A stretch of 64,000 bases of DNA from Lachnospiraceae bacterium. GTDB taxonomy: Bacteria > Bacillota > Clostridia > Lachnospirales > Lachnospiraceae. Location: assembly GCA_030523275.1 (NCBI GenBank), contig JAUNIX010000015.1:1-64000 (forward strand), written 5' to 3'. A program made the translations under genes and the position numbers. The notes under the pieces are model-generated. The model saw only the letters and a list, made by a program, of their open reading frames with translations. It had not been told where the DNA came from and made no database searches. Within the stretch, counting starts at the first letter, position 1. The number at the start of each line of letters is the position of its first letter. This document shows, piece after piece, positions 27,521-34,574 of the stretch.

Positions 27521-27606
27521 GAAGTTTGTCATGAAAGGAATCCGCTGAAGCGGAGGATTAAAAGGATCTATCTGTATTATTTTCAAATAGAAATAGAGGG
27601 TTGATT

Positions 27607-28878
27607 ATGAATATTGTTGATAAGTATATCGATTATGTAAAAGAAAAAACGGAAGCTGAGCCAGAAAAAGGCTGGAACAAAATTCTGCTTGGCTTTCAGG
27701 CAAACAAATGGAAAATGCAATTTTTCCCAAACAAAAATATCACAAAGGGTTATCAAAAATTAGAAAAAATGATGATGAAACTCGTTGCAGAGTCGTTGAG
27801 CAAAGAAGGAAGCTATGTTTGGGGAAATATTCTGGCACCATGTGAAATTATGCATGGCTTTGGACTGAATACTATTTCGATTGAATGTCTGGCATGCTAC
27901 TTATCTGGTTATCATTTAGAAGATTTCTTTATTGATTTTGCGCAGAGTATTGGCATCGCCCCAACCTTATGTTCCTATCACAAAGCATTTGTTGGCGCAG
28001 TGAAAAGTGGTGTCATTCCGACGCCATCGTATGCTGTGACCACTTCTTTAACTTGTGATGGCAATTTAAATACATTTCGCTTTTTAAAAAAGAAAAATAA
28101 TGTGCCATTTACTTTGCTGGACATTCCATATACCGATGATGAGGCTTCTGTTGCATATTTGGAAGAACAGTTAAAAGAATATGTCAAAGAAGTGGAAAAA
28201 CATACTGGGCATTCGTTTGATCTGGAAAAGTTAAAAGAATCTCTTAGAATTGAAAATGAAACACAAAAAGAATTACTTAAATTTTATAAACTTGCTCAAG
28301 TCCATTATTATCCGGGAGAAATCATTCATCAAATGTATATGATGATGGGCACACATTTGCTGATGGGTACACAAGAGTTTTTAGACTTAGTTCGATTTAT
28401 GAATGAAGAAATTGTTACCTATCCGAAATTCAACGGAAAACGAATTTTATGGGTGCATGTAATGCCATTTTATCAGGAAAGTCTGAAAAAATATTTCAAT
28501 CATAATGAAAAATATCAGGTTTTGGCATCGGATATTGTCATTGATTCGGTAGAAATATTAGATGCAGAGCGCCCATTCCATGCTTTGGCTAAAAAATTGA
28601 TCCGTAATTTGTTTAATGGATCGTATGATCATAAAGCAGAAATGATCGGCAACATTGCGGATGAATTAAAGCCGGATGCCGTGATTCACTTTTGCCATTG
28701 GGGCTGTAAGCAGGTATCTGGTGGAAGTGTCTTGTTAAAGGATGAGATGAAGAAAAAAGAAATCCCAATGTTGATTTTAGATGGTGATGGGATTGATAAA
28801 CGAAATAGCCATGATGGACAGATTAAGACCAGATTAGAAGCGTTTTTGGAAATGATAGAGGAGGAAAAAGAGTCATGA
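27607..28878 (+). CDS. 2-hydroxyacyl-CoA dehydratase family subunit (HgdA/BcrC-type)
   Basis: A 423-residue subunit of the 2-hydroxyacyl-CoA dehydratase/benzoyl-CoA reductase superfamily. It has the cysteines expected to hold a [4Fe-4S] cluster or to lie near it: APCEIMHGFG, CSYHKAF and the late HFCHWGCKQVSGG. The family dehydrates (R)-2-hydroxyacyl-CoA by a ketyl radical mechanism, or reduces aryl-CoA, during amino acid fermentation. I use ATG 27607; an in-frame TTG six bases earlier is less likely. It overlaps the next gene by four bases (ATGA). No CoA-transferase or acyl-CoA dehydrogenase is adjacent, so the substrate, and even whether it acts on CoA esters, is open. Confidence 0.82.
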   Translation: MNIVDKYIDYVKEKTEAEPEKGWNKILLGFQANKWKMQFFPNKNITKGYQKLEKMMMKLVAESLSKEGSYVWGNILAPCEIMHGFGLNTISIECLACYLSGYHLEDFFIDFAQSIGIAPTLCSYHKAFVGAVKSGVIPTPSYAVTTSLTCDGNLNTFRFLKKKNNVPFTLLDIPYTDDEASVAYLEEQLKEYVKEVEKHTGHSFDLEKLKESLRIENETQKELLKFYKLAQVHYYPGEIIHQMYMMMGTHLLMGTQEFLDLVRFMNEEIVTYPKFNGKRILWVHVMPFYQESLKKYFNHNEKYQVLASDIVIDSVEILDAERPFHALAKKLIRNLFNGSYDHKAEMIGNIADELKPDAVIHFCHWGCKQVSGGSVLLKDEMKKKEIPMLILDGDGIDKRNSHDGQIKTRLEAFLEMIEEEKES

Positions 28879-30572
28879 TTGGATATATATGCAAATACAC
28901 ACCGATAGAAATTTTTGAATCTATGGGTGAGGAAGTGAAGCGCATTGAGCCGGAAGTGACGAATTTCAATCAGGCAGATACTTTGATGCATCCCAATATC
29001 TGTAGTTTTGCCAAAGGACTTTTGGAAGAAGTATTGGATCAACAATATGACGGAATTGTGCTTACGACTTGTTGTGATAGTATCCGTCGAGTGTATGATG
29101 TCATAAAAGAAAAGTTGCCGGATACCTTTGTTTATATTTTGGACACACCACGTATTACAAAAGATGCAGGTATCAGATTATATGAGAAACGTATTCGTGA
29201 AATGATAAAAGCATATGAAGAATATAGTGGTAAGACATTTAATGAGAAAAAATTAGAACAGGTGTTAAAGCAGAAGAATGAACAGGCAGCATTGGCAATA
29301 AAGAAAGATAGTGTCAATATTGGAATTTTGGGAGCACGTGCAAATAAAAATATTCATAAAATTTTAGAAGATCATCATGTCAATGTTGCATTTGATCTGA
29401 CTTGTACTGGACTTGGTCGTAAATTGCTTGTAGAGGGCGATGATCTGTTGTATGGATATACTAGAGGATTGCTTGGACAATTTCCTTGTATGCGTATGGA
29501 AATGGCATCTGGCAGAGATCAGTTGATCGAGCAATATGCCGGCAGTGTTGATGGAATTATTTATCATACGATTCAGTTTTGTGATAATTATTCTTATGAA
29601 TATGCATGGCTTCAAGAGCGATTAAATCGTCCAATCCTTTTGTTAGAAACCGACAATACCAGACAAAGTCATGGACAGATTTTAACGAGAATGGAAGCTT
29701 TTTTAGAGTCTTTACATGCAGGGGATAGTCACGAAACAAAGCAGAAAATAAAAGACAGACAAAAGCGGGCAGGAGGAAAAGAAATGTATGTATTAGGAAT
29801 TGACAGTGGATCAACTTCTACAAACGCAGTGATCATGGATGAAAATCGGGATATAAAAGCATTTTCTGTTGTGCGCACAGGTGCAAAATCTGGTGAGAGT
29901 GCGGATCGTATTCTCGATGAAGTCATCAAAAAGGCTAGCCTTACGAGAGAAGACATTGCGTGGATTGTTTCAACGGGATATGGGCGTGTCAGCATTCCAT
30001 TTGCTGATGAAAATGTGACAGAAATCAGTTGTCATGGGCGTGGAGCACATTATTTTAATCCCAAAATCCGAACAATCTTGGATATTGGTGGTCAGGACAG
30101 TAAGGCAATCAAATTGGATGAAAACGGAGAAGTTACCGATTTTGTAATGAATGATAAATGTGCGGCTGGAACCGGTCGTTTCCTGGAGGCAATTGCAAGA
30201 ACGTTGGAAATTGATATCAGTGAAGTCGGACCGGCGGCACTGACTTCTACAGAAGAGATTGAAATAACAAGTATGTGTACGGTATTTGCAGAATCAGAAG
30301 TTATTTCACTGATTGCAAATAACAAAGAAAAAGGCGATATTGCTAATGGTGTTTGCCATTCGATTGCGAATAAAGCGTATTCCCTGATGAAGCGTGTAGG
30401 GTTAGAGCCTGATTATATGATGACTGGTGGGGTTGCCAAGAATCCAGGGGTGGTACGTGCGGTAGAAGAAAAAATTGATGCCAAACTCTATATTTGTCCG
30501 GAACCAGAAATCGTTGGTGCCGTTGGAGCGGCATTATATGCATTAGATACTATAAATGACAAAAGAAAGTAA
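28875..30572 (+). CDS. Fusion of a 2-hydroxyacyl-CoA dehydratase subunit with its activator ATPase (HgdB-like + HgdC-like)
   Basis: A 565-residue protein. Residues 1 to about 290 are a short dehydratase subunit (TTCCDSIRR, CTGLGRK, QFCDNYSYEY). Residues 304-565 are a complete activator of the BcrA/HgdC ASKHA ATPase family: VLGIDSGSTSTNAVIMD at the start, DIGGQDSKAI, and cluster cysteines Cys429 in NDKCAAGTG and Cys468 in SMCTVF. The activator normally is a separate homodimer that binds a [4Fe-4S] cluster between subunits and drives an electron into the dehydratase using ATP. At the joint lies AGGAGG and an in-frame ATG (29784) exactly where a free activator would begin, so both a fusion and a separate activator may be made. 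Confidence 0.85.
   Translation: MIGYICKYTPIEIFESMGEEVKRIEPEVTNFNQADTLMHPNICSFAKGLLEEVLDQQYDGIVLTTCCDSIRRVYDVIKEKLPDTFVYILDTPRITKDAGIRLYEKRIREMIKAYEEYSGKTFNEKKLEQVLKQKNEQAALAIKKDSVNIGILGARANKNIHKILEDHHVNVAFDLTCTGLGRKLLVEGDDLLYGYTRGLLGQFPCMRMEMASGRDQLIEQYAGSVDGIIYHTIQFCDNYSYEYAWLQERLNRPILLLETDNTRQSHGQILTRMEAFLESLHAGDSHETKQKIKDRQKRAGGKEMYVLGIDSGSTSTNAVIMDENRDIKAFSVVRTGAKSGESADRILDEVIKKASLTREDIAWIVSTGYGRVSIPFADENVTEISCHGRGAHYFNPKIRTILDIGGQDSKAIKLDENGEVTDFVMNDKCAAGTGRFLEAIARTLEIDISEVGPAALTSTEEIEITSMCTVFAESEVISLIANNKEKGDIANGVCHSIANKAYSLMKRVGLEPDYMMTGGVAKNPGVVRAVEEKIDAKLYICPEPEIVGAVGAALYALDTINDKRK
29771..29786 (+). promoter_or_regulatory. Internal ribosome binding site and start at the dehydratase-activator joint
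   Basis: AGGAGG (29771-29776), seven bases, then ATG 29784, in frame with the longer gene at codon 304. The protein from this ATG begins MYVLGIDSGS, the normal N-terminus of HgdC-type activators. This supports internal initiation or a recent loss of a stop codon between two former genes. Confidence 0.65.
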
Positions 30573-30579
30573 TATAGCC

Positions 30580-30612
30580 AGCGGGTGCAGTTTGATGTGC
30601 ATCCGCTTTTTT
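30580..30612 (+). terminator. Intrinsic terminator after the dehydratase operon
   Basis: AGCGGGTGCA (30580-30589) pairs with TGCATCCGCT (30598-30607), with one G-U pair and an eight-base loop, then a T-run. A TATAAT at 30630-30635 follows and probably serves the next gene. Confidence 0.85.
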
Positions 30613-30668
30613 CCGTTTGTTTGTTATGGTATAATATTGGGAAAATGTATGATTAGGAAAGGATCGTT

Positions 30669-31718
30669 ATGGAAAATCAGGAAAAGAAACATAAACGTCG
30701 TGTGCGTTATTCTGGCACACATCCACGTAGTTATAAAGAAAAATACAAAGAGCATAATCCGGAGAAATATGCGGATACGATTGAAAAGGTGATCAGTAAA
30801 GGCAGTACCCCCGCTGGTATGCATATTTCCATTATGGTACAAGAAATCCTTGATTTCTTGCAGATCAAACCAGGGCAACAAGGATTAGATGCGACACTTG
30901 GTTATGGTGGACATACAAAAAAGATGTTAGAGTGTCTACAAGGACAGGGGCACATGTATGCACTTGATGTTGATCTGATTGAATCGGCCAAGACGAAAGA
31001 AAGACTGTTAAAACAGGGATATGGAGAAGAAATATTAACCATTAAATTATTAAATTTTGCTAATATTGATCAAATAGCAAAAGAAGCTGGAAAATTTGAT
31101 TTTGTTCTTGCAGATTTAGGAGTCTCTTCCATGCAGATTGATAATCCTGAACGAGGATTTACTTATAAGTTTGAAGGTCCGCTTGATCTGCGCATGAATC
31201 CACAAAAAGGCACAAGTGCAGCCGAGAGATTGACAGAAATAACAGAAGAGGAATTTGTCGGGATGATGATGGAAAATTCGGACGAACCATATGCTCAAGA
31301 GATTGCAAAAGTTGTCATGAAGAAGCTAAGACAAGGAAAGAAGATAGAAACGACCACGCAGTTAAAACATGCAATCGAAGAAGCACTTGCTTTTATTCCA
31401 GAAAAAGAGAGAAAAGATGCGGTGAAAAAGTCTTGTCAGAGAGTGTTTCAGGCACTTCGAATCGATGTCAACAGTGAATTTGAAGTATTGTATGAGTTTT
31501 TAGATAAATTACCGGATGTATTGGCGCCCGGCGGAAGAGTGGCCATTTTAACCTTCCATTCAGGAGAAGACCGATTGGTTAAGAAATCTTTCAAACAGTT
31601 AAAACGTGCTGGTATCTATGCTGATGTTTCTCGAGATGTCATTCGCCCTTCTGCCAAAGAGTGCAGACGAAATGGACGTGCGAGATCGACAAAAATGCGG
31701 TGGGCGATCAGAGCTTAA
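30669..31718 (+). CDS. RsmH-family rRNA methyltransferase paralogue (RsmH2 type)
   Basis: A 349-residue AdoMet-dependent methyltransferase of the RsmH (MraW) family; RsmH makes the N4-methylation of C1402 in 16S rRNA. Core motifs are DATLGYGGHT, ADLGVSSMQID, GFTYKFEGPLDLRM, FQALRIDVNSE and ILTFHSGEDRLVK. The family's usual N-terminal HxPVLL motif reads HISIMVQEIL and is preceded by about 40 extra basic residues. It is not in a division (dcw) cluster, where the standard rsmH gene lives. Lachnospiraceae commonly carry a second copy of this kind. Whether it acts on 16S rRNA or on another target is unknown. Confidence 0.85.
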   Translation: MENQEKKHKRRVRYSGTHPRSYKEKYKEHNPEKYADTIEKVISKGSTPAGMHISIMVQEILDFLQIKPGQQGLDATLGYGGHTKKMLECLQGQGHMYALDVDLIESAKTKERLLKQGYGEEILTIKLLNFANIDQIAKEAGKFDFVLADLGVSSMQIDNPERGFTYKFEGPLDLRMNPQKGTSAAERLTEITEEEFVGMMMENSDEPYAQEIAKVVMKKLRQGKKIETTTQLKHAIEEALAFIPEKERKDAVKKSCQRVFQALRIDVNSEFEVLYEFLDKLPDVLAPGGRVAILTFHSGEDRLVKKSFKQLKRAGIYADVSRDVIRPSAKECRRNGRARSTKMRWAIRA

Positions 31719-31836
31719 TTTACAAAAAGATGTTTGTTGATAAAGATTTCTCATCAATGGTGAATAAATAGAAAAGCCTTATTGTTTATTGTATACTGAT
31801 TAAGATATACAAGGAAAATAATAAGGAGGAATATTT

Positions 31837-32118
31837 ATGTTAGATTGTTTGAAATCAGTATCTTTGAAACATTCAGGTATTTTTGCAGCAGGTGTAATGT
31901 TTGGAACTGCTGGTATTAAGATTTTATCCAGTAAAGATGCAAAGAAATTATATACAAATGGAACCGCAGCCGTACTTCGTGCAAAAGATTGTGTATTAAA
32001 GACGGCAGCAACCGTACAGGAAAATGCTGAAGATATTTATGCAGAAGCACAGCAGATAAATGAAGAACGTGCAGCAGCAGAAGCAATGGTGGATGATGCT
32101 GAGGAAGCTTGTGAATAA
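31837..32118 (+). CDS. DUF6110-like small protein next to a P-type ATPase
   Basis: A 93-residue protein with one hydrophobic stretch near residues 10-28 (HSGIFAAGVMFGTAGIKIL), the segment SSKDAKKLYTNGTAAVLRAKD, and an acidic helical C-terminus rich in Ala and Glu. It matches by eye the small DUF6110 proteins encoded before metal-type P-type ATPases in Clostridia. ATAAGGAGGA precedes the ATG; the ATPase ATG is three bases after its stop. It may be an accessory or regulatory subunit of that ATPase, but no function is established. Confidence 0.65.
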   Translation: MLDCLKSVSLKHSGIFAAGVMFGTAGIKILSSKDAKKLYTNGTAAVLRAKDCVLKTAATVQENAEDIYAEAQQINEERAAAEAMVDDAEEACE

Positions 32119-32120
32119 AA

Positions 32121-34205
32121 ATGAAGTTTGTAATAAAACATCAAATGAAAGGCCGTATGCGGGTGCATTTACAGCAAAAAAGGATGAGTTATCAGCAGGC
32201 GGACATTTTACAATATTATCTTGAAAGCAAAGAAAACATTGTAAAAGTTAAAGTTTATGAGCGCACACAGGATGTCGCGATTACTTATCGTTGCGACAGA
32301 GAAGAAATCATCGAACGACTCAGACAGTTCCACTATGATACGGTGAAAGTACCAGACGATGTACTTGCTAATTCAGGACGTGAGCTAAATCGCCAATATT
32401 GGGATCAATTGATCATGACAACAGTGGTTCGCTACAGTGGGAAATTACTGCTTCCATCTCCAATTTGGTCAGGTGTGACAGTATTTAAATCCTTAAAATA
32501 TATTTGGAAAGGCATAAAGACTCTGGTACAGGGTAAAATAGAGGTTGCGGTTTTAGATGGCACAGCAATTGGTGTTTCTATATTAACGGGTGATATTGAT
32601 ACTGCGGGATCCGTGATGTATCTGCTTGAGATTGGTGAGATATTAGAAGAATGGACGCATAAAAAATCTGTGGGTGATCTTGCAAGAAGCATGTCTTTAA
32701 ATGTTAGCAAAGTTTGGTTGATGAAAGACGGACAACAAGTGCTGGTTCCAGTTTCTGAAATTCGGGAAAATGATCAGATTGTCGTTAGTATGGGTAATCA
32801 GATTCCATTCGATGGAATAGTAGAATCAGGAGAAGCGATGGTCAATCAGGCTTCGTTAACCGGAGAATCATTGCCAGTACGTAAATGTGCTGGGGGATAT
32901 GCTTATGCAGGAACCGTTGTGGAAGAAGGCGAATTGGTCGTTTGTGTAAAAGAGATGAATGGTTCTAGCAAATTCGAAAAGATTGTGACGATGATCGAGG
33001 AGTCTGAGAAATTAAAATCATCTTTGGAGGGAAAAGCGGCCCATTTGGCAGATAAATTAGTTCCATACACTTTGGCTGGTTCTATTCTTACTGGATTGAT
33101 TACGCGAAATGTAACAAAAGCAATTTCTGTCTTGATGGTGGATTTTTCCTGTGCATTAAAACTCGCGATGCCAATTTCTGTTTTATCTGCAATCCGTGAA
33201 TCGAGTCATTACAGTATTACGGTAAAAGGTGGTAAATATTTAGAGGCGATGGCAGATGCAGATATGATTGTCTTTGATAAAACTGGAACTCTTACCAAAG
33301 CTAAGCCAACAGTTGCCGATGTCGTATCGTTTAATGGAAGTCATCCGGATGAGTTGTTACGAATTGCAGCCTGCCTTGAGGAACATTTTCCACATTCAAT
33401 GGCAAAAGCGGTCGTAGATGCGGCACGTGATAAAAAATTGGTTCATGAAGAAATGCATTCAAAGGTTGAATATATTGTTGCACATGGTATTTCGACAATG
33501 ATTGATGATCGAAAAGTGATTATCGGTAGCTATCATTTTGTATTTGAAGATGAGAAGTGTACAATACCCAAGGGAATGCAAGAACAATTTGATGTTTTAC
33601 CATCTGAGTATTCTCATTTATACCTGGCAATCGACGATGTACTTGCAGCAGTCATTTGTATTGAAGATCCACTTCGTGAAGAGGCAGCACAAGTGATTCA
33701 GTTGTTAAAGAAAGAGGGTATTGAGCAGGTTGTTATGATGACAGGCGATAGTGATCGTACTGCTAGGGCGATTGCCCAAAGAGTTGGTGTGGACAGGTAT
33801 TATTCCGAAGTTTTGCCGGAAGATAAGGCAAGATTTGTCGAGGCAGCAAAGACAAGCGGTCATAAAGTGATTATGATCGGTGATGGAATGAATGATTCAC
33901 CGGCATTGTCAGCTTCTGACGTTGGAATTGCAATCAGTGACGGAGCAGAGATTGCCCGTGAGATTGCAGATGTAACGATTGCAGCAGATAATTTATATGA
34001 AATTGTGACCTTAAAGAAAATCAGCAATGCACTCATGAAACGAATTCATTGCAACTATCGTACGATTGTTGGTTTTAATTCAGGATTGATTGTATTAGGG
34101 GTACTTGGTATACTTGGTATACTGCCACCAGCTACCTCTGCTTTATTACACAATACGTCGACGTTGTTGATTAGTCTTAGAAGTATGCAGGATTTATTAG
34201 ATTAA
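32121..34205 (+). CDS. P1B-like metal-transporting P-type ATPase with an atypical membrane motif
   Basis: A 694-residue ATP-driven cation pump. Residues 1-75 resemble a heavy-metal-associated domain without the CxxC metal site. The ATPase core is intact: TGES, phosphorylated Asp386 in DKTGTLTKA, the TGDSDRTARAIA region and GDGMNDSPALS. In the metal-site helix the usual CPC reads FSC (Cys344 in FSCALKLAMP), so the conserved proline is missing. The nucleotide-binding domain has the HP-type sequence HFPHSMAKA. The family usually exports Zn, Cd, Cu, Co or Mn, but the altered motif prevents a firm guess. It is coupled to the DUF6110 gene. Confidence 0.85.
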   Translation: MKFVIKHQMKGRMRVHLQQKRMSYQQADILQYYLESKENIVKVKVYERTQDVAITYRCDREEIIERLRQFHYDTVKVPDDVLANSGRELNRQYWDQLIMTTVVRYSGKLLLPSPIWSGVTVFKSLKYIWKGIKTLVQGKIEVAVLDGTAIGVSILTGDIDTAGSVMYLLEIGEILEEWTHKKSVGDLARSMSLNVSKVWLMKDGQQVLVPVSEIRENDQIVVSMGNQIPFDGIVESGEAMVNQASLTGESLPVRKCAGGYAYAGTVVEEGELVVCVKEMNGSSKFEKIVTMIEESEKLKSSLEGKAAHLADKLVPYTLAGSILTGLITRNVTKAISVLMVDFSCALKLAMPISVLSAIRESSHYSITVKGGKYLEAMADADMIVFDKTGTLTKAKPTVADVVSFNGSHPDELLRIAACLEEHFPHSMAKAVVDAARDKKLVHEEMHSKVEYIVAHGISTMIDDRKVIIGSYHFVFEDEKCTIPKGMQEQFDVLPSEYSHLYLAIDDVLAAVICIEDPLREEAAQVIQLLKKEGIEQVVMMTGDSDRTARAIAQRVGVDRYYSEVLPEDKARFVEAAKTSGHKVIMIGDGMNDSPALSASDVGIAISDGAEIAREIADVTIAADNLYEIVTLKKISNALMKRIHCNYRTIVGFNSGLIVLGVLGILGILPPATSALLHNTSTLLISLRSMQDLLD

Positions 34206-34219
34206 GATAGAAAATCGTA

Positions 34220-34264
34220 AAATAAGGTGCTTACAAGATTACATTCTTGTGGCATCTTATTTTT
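34220..34264 (+). terminator. Intrinsic terminator after the P-type ATPase gene
   Basis: A long imperfect stem pairs AATAAGGTGC with GCATCTTATT and ACAAGA with TCTTGT, loop about TTACA, then TTTTT. It lies 15 bases after the stop. Confidence 0.85.
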
Positions 34265-34266
34265 TA

Positions 34267-34300
34267 TTTCATAGGAAATTACGTTGTAATTTCCATGAAA
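34267..34300. repeat. Palindrome that includes the first copy of a 23-bp direct repeat
   Basis: TTTCAT and GGAAATTA pair with TAATTTCC and ATGAAA around a short GT-rich loop, giving a hairpin of about 14 bp with one bulged base. Positions 34267-34289 recur exactly at 34446-34468. It marks the left edge of the module that contains repeat copy 3. Confidence 0.7.
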
Positions 34301-34308
34301 TAAAAAAC

Positions 34309-34441
34309 GCTCCGCGAGGATGCGACCAGATGCATAAGGTAATGTGACTGCTTACAGCAGTCTGCATCTGGCGCACAAAGCGAAGCAAGTCCCTCAGGGA
34401 CTGAGGGATTTAGGGAGTTCGAGGCGGACTTGTCCGCTTTT
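34309..34441 (+). repeat. Structured intergenic repeat, copy 3, with trailing hairpins
   Basis: Outer arms GCTCCGC (34309-34315) and GCGAAGC (34380-34386) pair with one mismatch. The middle stem is perfect: CCAGATGCA (34326-34334) with TGCATCTGG (34363-34371), extended by GCG/CGC. The apex is GACTGCT-TAC-AGCAGTC (34346-34362). A trailing hairpin CCCTCA..TGAGGG (34391-34407) matches the one in copy 2. A further hairpin GCGGAC-TT-GTCCGC with a T-run (34424-34441) looks like a terminator. The whole gap 34206-34574 holds only this module, the preceding terminator, the flanking direct repeats and the clpB promoter; no gene is seen in it. Confidence 0.8.
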
Positions 34442-34445
34442 GTTC

Positions 34446-34468
34446 TTTCATAGGAAATTACGTTGTAA
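34446..34468 (+). repeat. Second copy of the 23-bp direct repeat
   Basis: Identical to 34267-34289 (begins TTTCATAGGAAATTACGTTG). Here it lacks the complementary right arm seen in the first copy, so it is half of the palindrome. It ends six bases before the CIRCE element of clpB. Confidence 0.8.
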
Positions 34469-34473
34469 AAAAA

Positions 34474-34516
34474 TTAGCACTCAAGTATTGACAGTGCTAA
34501 CAACTAGTGTTATATT
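34474..34516 (+). promoter_or_regulatory. CIRCE operator overlapping a sigma-A promoter, clpB
   Basis: TTAGCACTC (34474-34482), nine-base spacer, CAGTGCTAA (34492-34500) matches the HrcA-binding CIRCE inverted repeat with one changed base in the second arm. TTGACA (34488-34493) lies within it, followed after exactly 17 bases by TATATT (34511-34516). HrcA binding would cover the -35 box and repress clpB until heat or misfolded protein releases it. The clpB start is 58 bases downstream. Confidence 0.92.
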
Positions 34517-34574
34517 ACGAATAGAACATAAAGAAAATGATTTTTAAGCAGATACTAGAAAAGGAGGTACGCTT

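Noticed and set aside
27531..27570. Short hairpin TCCGC-TGAA-GCGGA after the DegV gene as a terminator
   Set aside because: The stem is only five base pairs and has no T-run; read-through into the dehydratase operon is possible.
34344..34547. Forward 67-residue reading frame before clpB
   Set aside because: It lies across the structured repeat, a terminator-like hairpin and the CIRCE promoter, and has no ribosome site.
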